Below are positions 1 through 9,788 of a stretch of DNA of 64,000 nucleotides, in pieces. This DNA is from Halorussus ruber (lineage in GTDB: Archaea; Halobacteriota; Halobacteria; Halobacteriales; Haladaptataceae): assembly GCF_004765785.1 (NCBI RefSeq), contig NZ_SBIT01000009.1, positions 124,001 through 188,000 on the forward strand. The letters run 5' to 3'. Each line of letters begins with the position of its first letter. Position 1 is the first letter of the stretch. The notes under the pieces are model-generated. The model was not told the DNA's origin and made no database searches. It saw only the letters and a list, made by a program, of their open reading frames with translations. The position numbers and the translations under genes were made by a program.

Positions 1-1224
1 ATCGACGGCGACGTTCGCGTCGAGAGCCTGCACGAACACGACTTCGAGCGAACCCCCCGCGCCGACCGGAGCGTCCGGGAGAACGCCCGCGAGTTGGCGT
101 CCCGGTTCGAGGAGGCCTGCGCGAACCGCGACTTGGACGGCCTTCCGAACGTCGTCTCGCTGAGCGGCGGCCTCGATTCGCGGGCCGTCGCTGGCGGATA
201 CGAGGCCGCCGGGGCCGACTACATCACGGCAACCTTCGAGAAGCCGAACGACGCGAACACCGACGACGTGCGACTCGCCGAGCGCATCGCCGACGCGCTC
301 GACGCCGAGTGGGAACGCTACGCGGTCGAGCGCACCGAGAGCCACCGGACCGACCTGCTGGAGATGAAGCAGGGGCTGAACTTCCTCGCTATGTCCTTTC
401 TGCTGGACTTCCTCGAACAGATGGAGGCCCGCCACGGCAAGTTCACCTACGTCACGGGCGACGGCGGCGACAAGGCGCTCCCGGACTTGACCCCGCCGCG
501 GGAGTTCGACTCGCGGCGCGACCTCGCCGAGTACGTCGTGAACGCCCACAGCATCTTCGACCCCGAGGAGATTGCGAAGCTGACGGGCGTCTCGCGCGAG
601 CGACTCGTCCGGTCGGTCGAGTCCCGGTTGGAGTCGTACCCGGAATCAGATTTCGACGCCGAGTACGTCCACTTCCTCGTCCGCGAGCGGGGCATCAACT
701 GGCTCAACCACGGCGAGGACCGAAATCGCTACTACTGCTGGAGCGTCTCGCCGTTCTACGCGCTCCCGTTCTTCGACTACGCGATGGACGTGCCCGCCGA
801 CCAGAAGCGCCGCAGCGAGTTGCAGGCGGCCTTCCTCGAGGAGTTGGACCCAGCGCTGTGCGACATCGAGGACGCCAACTACGACGCGCCGGTCAGTTCC
901 CTCACGCACAAGGCGAAGATGGTCGGTCTCAACCTCCTCAGTCGGTACCCGAGCCTTCGGGACGCCGTGGCTTCCGTCCTGAAGAGCGGCGCGAGCGACG
1001 GACTCGCCGACGCGCTGGCGACCGAGGTCCGGCGGGCGGACGAGACGCCCTTCGACGACGCCGCGCTCGGCACCGTCGTTCGGAACGGCGAGGAGTACAG
1101 CGGTCACGGACTCTACAACCTGCTGACGCTCGTGGCGACAGCCGACTACGAACCCGCCCGGCCGCTTCGGACCGACCCGACGGCGGTCATCGCCGACGGG
1201 TCGGGGTACGGCGACGACGAGTGA
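1..1224 (+). CDS. Asparagine synthase-fold protein (5' end outside window)
   Basis: The reading frame is open from base 1 with no credible start, so the N-terminus lies upstream of the window. The ATP-pyrophosphatase signature SGGLDSR (bases 163-183) identifies the synthetase domain of the asparagine synthase (AsnB) family, which activates a carboxylate as an acyl-adenylate. The later GDGGDK stretch sits where AsnB proteins carry their second nucleotide-binding segment. The C-terminal 250 residues diverge from classical AsnB, so the real substrate may be something other than aspartate. The gene ends with TGA at 1222-1224. A second AsnB-like protein is encoded about 1.2 kb downstream on the other strand. 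The family assignment is firm; the reaction is inferred. Confidence 0.75.
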   Translation: MDGDVRVESLHEHDFERTPRADRSVRENARELASRFEEACANRDLDGLPNVVSLSGGLDSRAVAGGYEAAGADYITATFEKPNDANTDDVRLAERIADALDAEWERYAVERTESHRTDLLEMKQGLNFLAMSFLLDFLEQMEARHGKFTYVTGDGGDKALPDLTPPREFDSRRDLAEYVVNAHSIFDPEEIAKLTGVSRERLVRSVESRLESYPESDFDAEYVHFLVRERGINWLNHGEDRNRYYCWSVSPFYALPFFDYAMDVPADQKRRSELQAAFLEELDPALCDIEDANYDAPVSSLTHKAKMVGLNLLSRYPSLRDAVASVLKSGASDGLADALATEVRRADETPFDDAALGTVVRNGEEYSGHGLYNLLTLVATADYEPARPLRTDPTAVIADGSGYGDDE

Positions 1225-1245
1225 GTACTCGGTCGTGACCGCTCG

Positions 1246-1491
1246 TCAGCCAGAAATCGGGGCGTGGGGCGACAGTTCTCCGAGAGTGTCCTCCGAGAGC
1301 AGGTCCGGAGCGAGGAGTGCGAGCGCGAACAGTACCACGGCGACGACCGGCAGCGCGAGTCTGTCTCGCCACCCCATCTCCGTGACGTTTCGAGAGAAGT
1401 ACCGCGCCGAGGACAGACCCGCGACGCACGCCAGACTCGTCCGGCGTCGGATTTCCGCGAGGACTCCTCGTTCTCGGTCGGCGTTCTGCAT
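1246..1491 (-). CDS. Small single-pass membrane protein
   Basis: I chose the ATG at 1491, giving 81 residues. A TATA-like stretch (about 1517-1527 on the minus strand) sits roughly 30 bases upstream, as expected for a leaderless haloarchaeal transcript. The N-terminal half is basic (MQNADRERGV, then several Arg). Residues of about 47-66 form one hydrophobic segment (LALPVVAVVLFALALLAP), followed by a short acidic tail. A shorter start at the internal MGWRD is possible. No function is recognised. It converges with the preceding asparagine-synthase gene, 21 bases apart. Confidence 0.5.
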   Translation of the reverse strand: MQNADRERGVLAEIRRRTSLACVAGLSSARYFSRNVTEMGWRDRLALPVVAVVLFALALLAPDLLSEDTLGELSPHAPISG

Positions 1492-1773
1492 GTCGAGACC
1501 CACGACTTTCCGCCGAATCAATATACGGAGGTTAGGGCGGGCTAAGTCGGTGCTACGTTTGGTTAAGGCGCGTGAGACGACGGATTCGCTGTCGGACGGC
1601 TGCTGCGGCCACGGAACAGCCACCTTCGGTCCTCGGAACCGTACCCGTGGTCGCTGACAGCAGTACTCCGGCCCGGAACAGTTAGCTGTCTCATACTATT
1701 CCCGTTTCAAATAGGCTCGTCATTTTATTATTTGAGAAAGTTAATTAACCCCGGTTTTGAACACCTTGTTTAC

Positions 1774-2295
1774 ATGAGTACCGGTCGGGTCGGGGTCGAG
1801 GAGACCCCGGACGAGCGCGACGCGCCGTTTCGGGACCGACTGGAGTCCTCCGAGGAGATTCGTCGCTCGTGGACCGGCTCCGACGTTCACTGGGCGAACC
1901 AGTGGCAACCGACCCCCGACTCGCCGACGGCCTTCGCCGCGACCGACCGGCGGGTCCTCTTCGAGACGAGCGACGGCGTGACCTCCATCGGCTACAACCA
2001 CGTCCGCGCCGTCAGGACCGACCCGGCGGGCGAGGCCCTCGACCTCTCTGTGGCCTTCCTCGCCTGCGGCGGCCTCTGTCTGCTCGTGGGACTGGTCGTC
2101 GCCGCCAACGACTTCGCCAACGGCGTCGGACTGATTCTCCTCTCGGTGATGTTGCTGGTGGCGGGGAGCGCGTTCGGCGGCACCCCCGAGCAGGCGACGA
2201 TTACCCTCGTCATCGACAACGAGCGCCAGCGCCTCTCGTTCGCGGCCGACGAGGAGGTGGGCGCGGAACTCGCCGAGTTGGTCAAGCAGTACTGA
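1774..2295 (+). CDS. Membrane protein with PH-like domain
   Basis: The start ATG at 1774 is preferred over an upstream alternative because TTAATTAA at 1741-1748 lies about 26-33 bases before it. The 173-residue product begins with an acidic, Arg-containing domain in which the pattern TDRRVLFETSDGV followed by IGYNHVRAV resembles the beta-strands of bacterial PH-like (bPH/YokE-type) domains. Two hydrophobic segments (around LSVAFLACGGLCLLVGLVV and VGLILLSVMLLVAGS) then form a hairpin. The C-terminus (ITLVIDNERQRLSFAA) looks like the returning strands of the same domain. Function is unknown; the domain guess rests on pattern only. Confidence 0.65.
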   Translation: MSTGRVGVEETPDERDAPFRDRLESSEEIRRSWTGSDVHWANQWQPTPDSPTAFAATDRRVLFETSDGVTSIGYNHVRAVRTDPAGEALDLSVAFLACGGLCLLVGLVVAANDFANGVGLILLSVMLLVAGSAFGGTPEQATITLVIDNERQRLSFAADEEVGAELAELVKQY

Positions 2296-2390
2296 ATCGC
2301 TAGTTGGCCGTCGTTGGCACCAGAGCAATTTTTTCATTTTCTAAATAATGGAAAAACTATCTCAGATACCACTATACATTTCCGAGGCAC

Positions 2391-3662
2391 TCAGTCCGAG
2401 AGCCGCGACTCGACGTACTTCGAGACGTGGTCGTCCATCCGGCGCTTGAACCCGGCCTGTCTGGCGAGGCGGTCGAGTTCGCGGGCGACCAGACTCCCGT
2501 ACTGGACCGCCTTCTTCTCGCGGAAGGCCACCGGGTCGGGGACGAACTCGCGGGCGGCGAGTCGGAGCGCCTTCTTGCGCTCGCCGCGCGAGTCCACCAG
2601 CAGGTGGCCCGGCAGTCGCAGGGCCGAGCGGACCACCCGGTCGTCCAGCAGGGGCGCGACCGGTTCGACGCCCGCTCCTCGGAGCGCCAGCACGTCCCGC
2701 TCCAGTTGGTCGGGCAGGGTCCCCATCACTTCGCGGACCGCGCCGCGGACCGTCTCGGCCTCGACGCGGGGGTCCTCCGGCGCGCGAGCCACCTTGGCGT
2801 ACCCGCCGAACAGTTCGTCCGCGCCCTGTCCGACCGCGAGTCGGTCGTAGCCGTCCGACGCCGCGCGCTCCGCCGCCAGAAAGAGCGGAAGCGCGATTTG
2901 CACGTCCATCGCGTTCGTCCGACCGGTCGCTTCGGCGACTTTCGGCACGGCGCGCTCGACGTCCTCGGGCGAGAGTTCCACGACCCGCAAATCTCCTTCG
3001 CGGCCCATCAACCGGGCCGCCCGCCGGGCCGCGGACACGTCGTGGCTCCCCGGAAAACCGACGACGTACAGCGGCGCGTCGAACGCGCTGGCGACCACCG
3101 CCGAATCGACGCCGCCCGAGAACGCGACCGCCAAGTCGCCCGAGGCGCTCGATTCGACCGAATCGAGCGCCTCGGGCGCCTCGACCGATTCCAGCGCCTC
3201 GTCCGTCTCGACCGATTCCAGCGCCTCGCCGATGGCGTCCCGAACCCCGACGACTGCTTCGCGGTCGTCGGCGGCGGTCGGCGGTTCGGGGAGCGAGAGG
3301 AGGCGCTCGGGGGACTCGCCGGGCGCGAGAACGTGCCCCGCCGGAATCGACTCGGGATTTTCGAGGTCTGTCGGGGAGAACGACCACTGCTGGCGCTCGT
3401 CAGCGTCCGATTCCGCGGAATCGGACGCCGCGACGTTCGATTCCACGAAAATCGGCTGGCGGCCGAGCGCGTCCCTCACGAGGAGACCGTCGGGCAGTCG
3501 CCCGGCGAACCCCGCCGTTCCGGAGAGCGCGTCGCCGTCGGCAATCGCCCGAGCGACCGCCTCGGCCGAGGCTCCTCGCATCGCGCCCGGCGATTCCGAG
3601 TCCGCGGATTCGGAATCGCCCGCAAAAGGAAGTTCAGAATCGGGCGAGGACTCCGAGGTCAT
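2391..3662 (-). CDS. Asparagine synthase-like protein with degenerate glutaminase domain
   Basis: The product has 423 residues. The C-terminal synthetase domain is clear: SGGVDS at 182-187 (ATP pyrophosphatase loop) and GQGADELFGGY further on, both diagnostic of AsnB-type enzymes. The N-terminal 120 residues resemble a shrunken Ntn glutaminase domain (GFAGRLPDGLLVRDALGRQP) but lack the essential Cys at position 2, so ammonia or another nucleophile is more likely than glutamine. A linker at 147-170 consists of tandem EALESVE-type units. The start is fixed by TGATG overlap with the upstream PHP gene, which implies translational coupling. True asparagine synthesis is not proven. Confidence 0.75.
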   Translation of the reverse strand: MTSESSPDSELPFAGDSESADSESPGAMRGASAEAVARAIADGDALSGTAGFAGRLPDGLLVRDALGRQPIFVESNVAASDSAESDADERQQWSFSPTDLENPESIPAGHVLAPGESPERLLSLPEPPTAADDREAVVGVRDAIGEALESVETDEALESVEAPEALDSVESSASGDLAVAFSGGVDSAVVASAFDAPLYVVGFPGSHDVSAARRAARLMGREGDLRVVELSPEDVERAVPKVAEATGRTNAMDVQIALPLFLAAERAASDGYDRLAVGQGADELFGGYAKVARAPEDPRVEAETVRGAVREVMGTLPDQLERDVLALRGAGVEPVAPLLDDRVVRSALRLPGHLLVDSRGERKKALRLAAREFVPDPVAFREKKAVQYGSLVARELDRLARQAGFKRRMDDHVSKYVESRLSD

Positions 3663-4345
3663 CAGAGGAACTCGCCGAGTCGGTTCTTCACCCGGCGCTT
3701 GGCACCGCCCGCCGCCTGCCGAAAGCTGATGTGCCACGGGGTGCGCTTGCCCTCGACCGTGGTTCGACCGTCGAGGATGGCGTCCAGAATCGACTCACAA
3801 CTCCGGTCGTCGGCGTCGATTCGCGTGACCGCCTGCCCGACCATCTCGCTGATGTGGGCGTCGCTTCCCGCGGTCTGGGGCAGGCCGCGGCGCTCGGCGA
3901 ATCGCTTGGCCTTGCGGTTCCCGCGCCCGGTCAGCAGTCGGGAGTTGTACACCTCGATGGCGTCGGCCTCGGCGAGTTCCGACTGGGTGATGTTCGCCAT
4001 CACGCCGCTTCGGGACTTCTGGAAGGGATGGGGGACGACCGCGACCCCGCCCTGTTGTCGGATTCGGTCGAGCGTCTCGCCGAACGACAGGCCCGCCGGG
4101 ACTCGCTCGCGGATGCCCAACCCGAGGACGTGGCCCGCCGCGGAGCTGACCTCCATGCCCGGAATCCCGACCAGCCCGTACTCCTCGGCCTGTTCGGCGG
4201 CCGCGAGACTGGCCTCGATTTCGTCGTGGTCGGTGACCGCCAGCGCGTCGAGACCGACCGCGGCGGCCTGCTCCAGCATGAGTTCGACCGGGTCGCGGCC
4301 GTCGTAGGACAGCGACGAGTGGGCGTGAAGCTCGACCGATAGCAC
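3662..4345 (-). CDS. PHP-domain phosphoesterase
   Basis: This is a 227-residue PHP (polymerase and histidinol phosphatase) domain protein. Visible metal ligands are ELHAHSSLSYDG at the N-terminus, TDHDE around residue 40, a Glu in GIPGMEVSS, PHPF, and the closing GSDAH motif. Together these build the trinuclear metal site of the family. Members hydrolyse phosphoesters, for example nucleoside or phosphosugar monophosphates; the substrate here is not deducible. I use GTG at 4345 as start because it places the first metal-binding strand immediately at the N-terminus, while a longer upstream version has an unlike Arg/Pro-rich leader. The stop overlaps the start of the AsnB-like gene by one base. 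Confidence 0.8.
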   Translation of the reverse strand: MLSVELHAHSSLSYDGRDPVELMLEQAAAVGLDALAVTDHDEIEASLAAAEQAEEYGLVGIPGMEVSSAAGHVLGLGIRERVPAGLSFGETLDRIRQQGGVAVVPHPFQKSRSGVMANITQSELAEADAIEVYNSRLLTGRGNRKAKRFAERRGLPQTAGSDAHISEMVGQAVTRIDADDRSCESILDAILDGRTTVEGKRTPWHISFRQAAGGAKRRVKNRLGEFL

Positions 4346-4777
4346 AGATGAGTCTTTGCAGGCAGGGAAAAAAAGCGACTCGGTACGCGGTCGTTCGCGC
4401 TCGCCGATGTTTTTCGCGGGGTTGCACACCCGTTCCGTCGCTCCGAAGCTTCTCTCGACTGGTCTCGGCAGGACCGGGGACGACCGGAAAGTCAAGGATT
4501 TCGTATACCGGTATTTAGTTTACGGGTCTGCGACCAGACGAGAAAATGAAGTTTCTTTGATGTTTCTGAAGAGCGTGCAGACCAAAAATCGGGGAAATCA
4601 GGGGGAAAATCGAGGAGAATCGGTGGGGCGGTACCTCGGTCGCGCTATGTTCACCCGTTCGAACACCGGCCGGGCCGCACTCGAACGATTTCGAGATTAA
4701 GGAAGACGACTGGACGAGGTATGCACGCACCTGCACATAGAAAGGCATTAATTCGGCGTGTCTGTACAGACAGGTGA
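4346..4777. other. Intergenic region before purL, no convincing gene
   Basis: About 430 bases separate the divergent PHP and purL genes. Short open frames here lack homology-like composition and I do not call them. The purL-proximal end carries a TATA-like CATTAATTC (about 4746-4753), 25-32 bases before the purL ATG. The central part (4530-4620) is noticeably AT-richer than the flanks. No hairpin module of the kind found elsewhere in the window is seen. Confidence 0.5.
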
Positions 4778-6889
4778 ATGAGTCTCTCCGAGCCAGACCG
4801 CGAACTGGTCGTCGCCGAACTCGACCGCGAACCGACCGCGGCGGAGGCGGCGCTGTTCGAGAACCTCTGGAGCGAACACTGCGCGTATCGGTCCTCACGT
4901 CCCCTGCTGTCGGCCTTCGAGAGCGAGGGCGAGCAGGTCGTCGTCGGGCCGGGCGACGACGCCGCAGTCGTGGAAGTCGCAGACGGGACGTACATCACGA
5001 TGGGTATCGAGAGCCACAACCACCCCTCGTTCGTGGACCCCTACGACGGCGCGGCCACCGGGGTCGGCGGCATCGTCCGCGACACCCTCTCGATGGGTGC
5101 CTACCCCATCGCGCTGGCCGATTCGCTGTACTTCGGGGATTTCGACCGCGAACACTCCCGTTACCTGCTAGAGGGCGTCGTGGAAGGCATCTCGGACTAC
5201 GGCAACTCCATCGGCGTGCCGACCGTCGCCGGAAGCACGGCCTTCCATCCCGACTACGAGGGCAACCCGCTGGTCAACGTGAGTTGCGTGGGCCTGTTGG
5301 ACGAGGAGCGACTGGTCACGGCCGACGCGACCGAACCCGGCAACAAGCTGGTGCTGGTCGGCAACGCGACCGGCCGGGACGGCCTCGGCGGCGCGAGTTT
5401 CGCCAGCGAGGACCTCTCGGAGGACGCCGAGACCGAGGACCGACCCGCGGTACAGGTCGGCGACCCCTACACCGAGAAGCTCCTCATCGAGGCCAACGAG
5501 GCGCTCGTCGAGCGCGATTTGGTCGAGGCCGCACGGGACCTCGGCGCGGCCGGACTCGGCGGCGCGTCCAGCGAGATGATAGCCAAGGGCGGCCTCGGAG
5601 CCGAAATCGAACTGGAGCGAGTTCACCAGCGCGAACCCAACATGAACGCGCTGGAGATTCTGCTGGCCGAATCTCAGGAGCGGATGTGCTACGAGGTCCG
5701 CCCCGAGAACGTCGACGCGGTCGAGCAGGTCGCCGAGAAGTACGATTTGGGATGCTCGGTCATCGGCGAAGTGACCGAGGGCAACTACGTCTGCACCTTC
5801 GAGGGCGAGACGGTGGTAGACGTCGAGGCCGAGTTCCTCGGCGACGGCGCGCCGATGAACGACCTCGACGCCGAGGAGCAACCCCAACCCGACCGCGACC
5901 TGCCCGAGACCGACCTCCGCGAGGCCTTCGAGGCGGTCGTCGGCAATCCCAACACCGCGAGCAAGCGGTGGGTCTACCGCCAGTACGACCACGAGGTGCA
6001 GGTCCGGACCGCGACCGGGCCGGGCGACGATTCGGCGGTGCTGGCGCTCCGCGACGCGGAGAAGGGCCTCGCCATCTCGGCTGGCGCGGACCCGCGCTGG
6101 ACCGACGCCGCGCCCTACGACGGAGCGCGGGCAGTCGCGCTGGAGAACGCCACGAACCTCGCGGTCAAGGGCGCGACGCCGCTGGCCGCGGTGGACTGCC
6201 TCAACGGCGGGAACCCCGAGAAGCCCGACGTCTACGGCGGCTTCAAGGCCGTGGTGGACGGACTGGCCGACATGTGCGCCGAGCTGGACGCGCCGGTCGT
6301 CGGTGGCAACGTCTCGCTGTACAACGACTCGCCCTCCGGCCCGATTCCGCCGACACCGACGCTGGCGATGACCGGGACGAAGGACGGCTACGACGCGACT
6401 CCCGCCGCGCTTTCGGGCGGCGGCACGCTCCTCGTCGTCGGCGACTCGGGCGGCGACCGACTCGGCGGCTCAGAGTACCTCGCCCAGATGGGCGGGAGCG
6501 ACCGCTTCCCCGCGCTTCCGGAGAACCCCCGCGAAGTCGTGGAGGCGCTCGCCGAGGTGGCGGATTTCGACTCGACCACGGCGACCCACGACGTGAGCCA
6601 CGGCGGGCTGGCGGTCGCGCTCGCCGAGATGGTCACCGAGGAGGCGGGCGCGTCGGTCGAACTCGACTCGCTCGAACTCCTCTTCGCCGAGACGCCGGGC
6701 CGCGCGGTCGTGGAGACCGACGACCCCGAGGCCGTCCGCGAGGCGTTCGACGGCGTTGCTCCGGTCGCGGAGATTGGCGCGTCGGACGACTCGGGCGCGC
6801 TGGACCTCGATGTCGGCGAGGACTCGCTGGCCTACGACGCCGACGAGGTTGCGGCGCTTCGGGACGTGCTTGCTCGGGAACTCGACTAA
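4778..6889 (+). CDS. purL: Phosphoribosylformylglycinamidine synthase subunit PurL
   Basis: PurL converts formylglycinamide ribonucleotide, ATP and ammonia into the amidine form in de novo purine synthesis, working with PurQ (glutaminase) and PurS. The 703-residue length matches the small, three-subunit type. Visible signatures are [13 protein letters not shown] near residue 30, the first ATP-grasp-like loop [20 protein letters not shown], the central LGGASFAS, and the second-half GPGDDSAVL and [10 protein letters not shown]. Both tandem AIRS-like halves are complete. The ATG at 4778 is supported by the TATA-like box 25-32 bases upstream. PurQ and PurS are not in the window. A T-rich tract directly follows the stop. 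Confidence 0.97.
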   Translation: MSLSEPDRELVVAELDREPTAAEAALFENLWSEHCAYRSSRPLLSAFESEGEQVVVGPGDDAAVVEVADGTYITMGIESHNHPSFVDPYDGAATGVGGIVRDTLSMGAYPIALADSLYFGDFDREHSRYLLEGVVEGISDYGNSIGVPTVAGSTAFHPDYEGNPLVNVSCVGLLDEERLVTADATEPGNKLVLVGNATGRDGLGGASFASEDLSEDAETEDRPAVQVGDPYTEKLLIEANEALVERDLVEAARDLGAAGLGGASSEMIAKGGLGAEIELERVHQREPNMNALEILLAESQERMCYEVRPENVDAVEQVAEKYDLGCSVIGEVTEGNYVCTFEGETVVDVEAEFLGDGAPMNDLDAEEQPQPDRDLPETDLREAFEAVVGNPNTASKRWVYRQYDHEVQVRTATGPGDDSAVLALRDAEKGLAISAGADPRWTDAAPYDGARAVALENATNLAVKGATPLAAVDCLNGGNPEKPDVYGGFKAVVDGLADMCAELDAPVVGGNVSLYNDSPSGPIPPTPTLAMTGTKDGYDATPAALSGGGTLLVVGDSGGDRLGGSEYLAQMGGSDRFPALPENPREVVEALAEVADFDSTTATHDVSHGGLAVALAEMVTEEAGASVELDSLELLFAETPGRAVVETDDPEAVREAFDGVAPVAEIGASDDSGALDLDVGEDSLAYDADEVAALRDVLARELD

Positions 6890-6894
6890 CAGAA

Positions 6895-6930
6895 GTTGTC
6901 TTTTAGCCTTTTTTTGTTTGTTTAGAACAT
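6895..6930 (+). terminator. T-rich probable terminator after purL
   Basis: Immediately after the purL stop the plus strand carries TTGTCTTTTAGCC followed by a run of seven T and further T-rich blocks. Archaeal transcription terminates at oligo-T on the non-template strand, and this is the strongest such tract in the window. It separates purL from the hairpin repeat element that follows. Confidence 0.55.
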
Positions 6931-6949
6931 GCATTTCTTTGCTAGCTGA

Positions 6950-7164
6950 CACCGGCGCGTGCGGGCGCGGCGCGACAGCGCCGCGCCTCGCGCGAGGTCT
7001 TCGGCGAAGCCGAAGGCTCGGCGGACGCGGTTTGTCCGCCGGTGGACGAGTGAGCGAAGCGAACGAGGAGGTCGGGGAGGACGAGGTGTTGTCGCGGTGC
7101 AGGGCGGGAGGCGGCTATGCTCAAGCCTGAAGCTAGCTTTTCTGCGCTCTCGTCGGCAGTAGCT
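6950..7164 (-). repeat. Hairpin repeat element, copy A
   Basis: On the minus strand this element begins with AGCTACTGCC (7164) and ends near CACGCGCC (6954), matching the ends of copies at 34868, 61181 and, partly, 23220. Its core is the stem-loop at 7020-7040: GGCGGAC on one arm, GTCCGCC on the other, loop AAACCGC as read on the minus strand. The next module is the perfect hairpin CTTCGGC, TTC, GCCGAAG (7003-7019). A TCGCTTCGCTC block lies before the core. No gene is present between purL and the EthD-like gene. Confidence 0.8.
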
Positions 7165-7270
7165 AAATTCTCAACCACATATCGCTATATCACTCGACGT
7201 ACCGAACCCCCGTAGCCCGAGAGTCCAATCCCAACTTTCACGACTACACCCACCGAATCCACACCCACTC

Positions 7271-7597
7271 ATGACCTGCAAGATGGTTATCCTCGCGGTC
7301 CGCGACGACGAGACGACCCACGACGAGTGCGTCGAGTACATGTACGACGAGCACGCCCCGCTCGTGAACGAACTGCCGGGCCTGCAGAAGTACACCTCCT
7401 CGGTCCCGATGGACCCCGAGAAGGCGGGCTACGACTACGTGGCCCAGCTCTGGTTCGACGGCCCCGGCGCGATGAACGAGGCCTTCGAGTCCGAGGCCGG
7501 ACAGGAGGTCCAGCAGGACGCGACGACGTTCCTCGACATGGAGGCGACGAAGATGATTCCGGCCGTGGACGAGCAGACGCACTTCGAGGCGGAGTAA
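7271..7597 (+). CDS. EthD-family protein
   Basis: This 108-residue protein has the small alpha/beta-barrel (dimeric ferredoxin-like) pattern of the EthD family. It opens with a hydrophobic strand (MVILAVRDDET), then a conserved-looking YDEHAPLVNELPGLQKY segment typical of these proteins, and ends with VDEQTHFEAE. EthD proteins often accompany ring-degrading or ether-cleaving enzymes, but nothing of the kind is nearby, so the role is open. It stands alone between two hairpin repeat elements. The ATG lies after an A/C-rich leader without an obvious ribosome site. Confidence 0.8.
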   Translation: MTCKMVILAVRDDETTHDECVEYMYDEHAPLVNELPGLQKYTSSVPMDPEKAGYDYVAQLWFDGPGAMNEAFESEAGQEVQQDATTFLDMEATKMIPAVDEQTHFEAE

Positions 7598-7756
7598 CTT
7601 CGAGACGGAATTAGAGAGAAGCTCCTCTGTCTTTGACTTTGTGCTACTTGACTCTGAGTTGTAGGAACCAGCGTAACCGGAATCGTGGCCGTGTTGTCCT
7701 CTCGAAGCTCCCTTCATCCACCCCTGTCGGTTTCTCAGTTGAGCGTTTGTCCCGGT

Positions 7757-7927
7757 GGAAAGCGCCCCCGAGCGCGTGCCTCACACCTCCCCAGCCTCCT
7801 CACTCCTGCGCTTCGCGCAGTCGTTCGTCCACCGGCGGACAAACCACGTCCGCCGAGCCTGCGGTCGCTTCGCTCCCGCAGACCTCGCACGCCGATGGCG
7901 GACCTCGGGGGTCCGCCAGCGCGCGCC
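7757..7927 (+). repeat. Hairpin repeat element, copy B
   Basis: The element carries the box GCCTCACACCTCCCC (7776-7790), a hairpin CTGCGC/GCGCAG around 7815-7830, and the core stem-loop at 7834-7854 (GGCGGAC, loop AAACCAC, GTCCGCC). A second hairpin CTGCGG, loop TCGCTTCGCTC, CCGCAG follows, and the end box CCAGCGCGCGCC is at 7916-7927. It fills the gap between the EthD-like gene and the 3' end of the alpha-glucosidase gene on the other strand. The 5' boundary is uncertain. Confidence 0.8.
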
Positions 7928-7959
7928 GAAACCCCAGTTTACGAGTCCGAACCCCGCCC

Positions 7960-9717
7960 TCACTCCAGTTCGTACACTCGCGCCTCGTAGGGGCGCATCT
8001 CGAACGACCGAGGTCCTCCCCCGTCCACCGCGTAGTTGTGCAGGACGCACTCCGCATCGTCGTAGCTCACGCTCTGGGGGAGCGAGAACGTCGGCGTCCC
8101 GTCCTCGAAGTTCAGGACCGCGAGGAGGCGCTCGTCGCCGAGCGTCCGGAGGTAGGCGTAGATGTCCGGGTCGTCGGGCAGGAGGAGTTCGTAGTCGCCG
8201 TAGATGGCGACCTCGCTGTCGTGTCGGTAGTCGATGAGTCGCCGGTAGTAGTGCCAGATGGAATCCTCGCGGGACCGCGCGTCCTCGACGTTGACCGCCT
8301 CGTGGTTCGGATTCACCGGAATCCACGGCTCGCCCTCGGTGAAGCCCGCGTTCGGGGCGTCGGACCACTGCATCGGCGTCCGGGCGTTGTCCCGGCTCCG
8401 GTAGCTCACGATTTCGAGGATTTCGTCCATCGGGCGACCCTTCTCGCGTTCGCGCGTCACGAAGTTCCGGGCACCCACGTCTTGGACCTGCGACTCGCGC
8501 TCGAAGGGGAAGTTGGTCATCCCGATTTCGTCGCCCTGATAGACGTAGGGCGTCCCGCGGAGGGTGAACAGCATCGTCGCCAGCATCTTGGCCGACTCGA
8601 TGCGGTAGAGGTCGTCGTCGCCGAAGCGCGAGAGCATCCGGGGCCAGTCGTGGTTCCCGAGGTAGATGCTGTTCCAGCCTTCGCCCTGCAGCCCGTTCTG
8701 CCACTTCGTCAGCACCTGCTTGAACGTCGGGAGCGAGAACTCGCCGATGGTCCAGCGGTCGCCGCTCTCGCCGTAGTCGAGCGTGACGTGGTCGAAGTGA
8801 AACACCATGTTCAGGCCGTCGCCGTCCGGGCCGAGGTACTGCTGGGCCTGCTCGATGCTCGCGCCGGGCATCTCGCCGACCGTCATCACGTCCCGGCCCG
8901 CCAGCACCTCGTCGTACATCTCGCTGATGAACTCGTGGGCTCTCGGCCCGGTCATGAAGTGTTCCGCGCCGGTCCACCCCACGTCGGGGTCGCCGTCGGG
9001 CAGACCGTCTTCCTTCGAGATGAGGTCGATGACATCCATCCGGAAGCCGTCGATGCCCTTGTCGAGCCACCAGCGCATCATCTCGTAGATGCGCTCGCGG
9101 ACCTCGGGGTTCTCCCAGTTCAGGTCGGGTTGCTTCTCGTCGAACAGGTGGAGGTAGTACTGTTCGGTCTGCTCGTCGTAGGTCCACGCCGACCCGCCGA
9201 AGGCCGACTCCCAGTTGTTCGGCGGCGCGCCCTTGCCGCCCGGCCCGTCGCCTCGGCCGTCGCGCCAGATGTAGAAGTCCCGAAAGTCGCTGTCTTGGGA
9301 CTCGCGGGACTGGCGGAACCACTCGTGTTCGTCGGAGGTGTGGTTGACCACGAGGTCCATGATGAGCCGAATATCGCGCTCGTGGAGTCCGTCGAGCAGG
9401 CGGTCGAAGTCGTCCATCGTCCCGAACTCCGACATGATGGCCCGGTAGTCGCGGATGTCGTAGCCGTTGTCGGCGTTCGGCGAGTCGTAGACCGGGTTCA
9501 GCCACACCACGTCCACGCCGAGGGCGTCGAGGTAGTCCAACTTCTCCTCGACGCCCCGGAGGTCGCCGACGCCATCGCCGTCCGAGTCGAAGAAGCTCCG
9601 CGGATAAATCTGGTAGACGACGGCCTCCTTCCACCACTCGCGGTTCACGCCGAACTCGGTCGGCGGCTCTGAGTCTCCTCCGTGAGTCGAATCTTCGTCC
9701 ATCGAATCCCCATCCAT
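7960..9717 (-). CDS. GH13 alpha-glucosidase / oligo-1,6-glucosidase
   Basis: The 585-residue protein is a glycoside hydrolase family 13 enzyme of the oligo-1,6-glucosidase/alpha-glucosidase subgroup, hydrolysing non-reducing-end glucose from maltose-like or isomaltose-like sugars. The N-terminus EAVVYQIYPRSFFDSDGDGVGD is classical. MDLVVNHTSDEH is conserved region I, GFRMDVID supplies the nucleophile Asp, VGEMPG the acid/base Glu, and GNHDWPR the third region with the transition-state Asp. A C-terminal beta-sandwich (LAVLNFEDGTPTF) closes the protein. There is no signal peptide, so it acts in the cytoplasm. An acidic extension of about 25 residues precedes the barrel. Its promoter is back to back with the next small gene. 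Confidence 0.92.
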   Translation of the reverse strand: MDGDSMDEDSTHGGDSEPPTEFGVNREWWKEAVVYQIYPRSFFDSDGDGVGDLRGVEEKLDYLDALGVDVVWLNPVYDSPNADNGYDIRDYRAIMSEFGTMDDFDRLLDGLHERDIRLIMDLVVNHTSDEHEWFRQSRESQDSDFRDFYIWRDGRGDGPGGKGAPPNNWESAFGGSAWTYDEQTEQYYLHLFDEKQPDLNWENPEVRERIYEMMRWWLDKGIDGFRMDVIDLISKEDGLPDGDPDVGWTGAEHFMTGPRAHEFISEMYDEVLAGRDVMTVGEMPGASIEQAQQYLGPDGDGLNMVFHFDHVTLDYGESGDRWTIGEFSLPTFKQVLTKWQNGLQGEGWNSIYLGNHDWPRMLSRFGDDDLYRIESAKMLATMLFTLRGTPYVYQGDEIGMTNFPFERESQVQDVGARNFVTREREKGRPMDEILEIVSYRSRDNARTPMQWSDAPNAGFTEGEPWIPVNPNHEAVNVEDARSREDSIWHYYRRLIDYRHDSEVAIYGDYELLLPDDPDIYAYLRTLGDERLLAVLNFEDGTPTFSLPQSVSYDDAECVLHNYAVDGGGPRSFEMRPYEARVYELE

Positions 9718-9788
9718 CGACTCTACTATCGAGTCCCCGCAGTTTATCTTTGGTTGCGCTTAAGTAGGAGGACCCGGAAAATCCGCGT

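Noticed and set aside
4356-4700. 114-residue frame before purL
   Set aside because: No recognisable motif, atypical low-acid composition for a haloarchaeon, overlaps the PHP promoter region.
7633-9672. Long plus-strand frame opposite the alpha-glucosidase
   Set aside because: It mirrors a clear GH13 enzyme on the minus strand and starts inside the repeat element; composition is that of a shadow frame.
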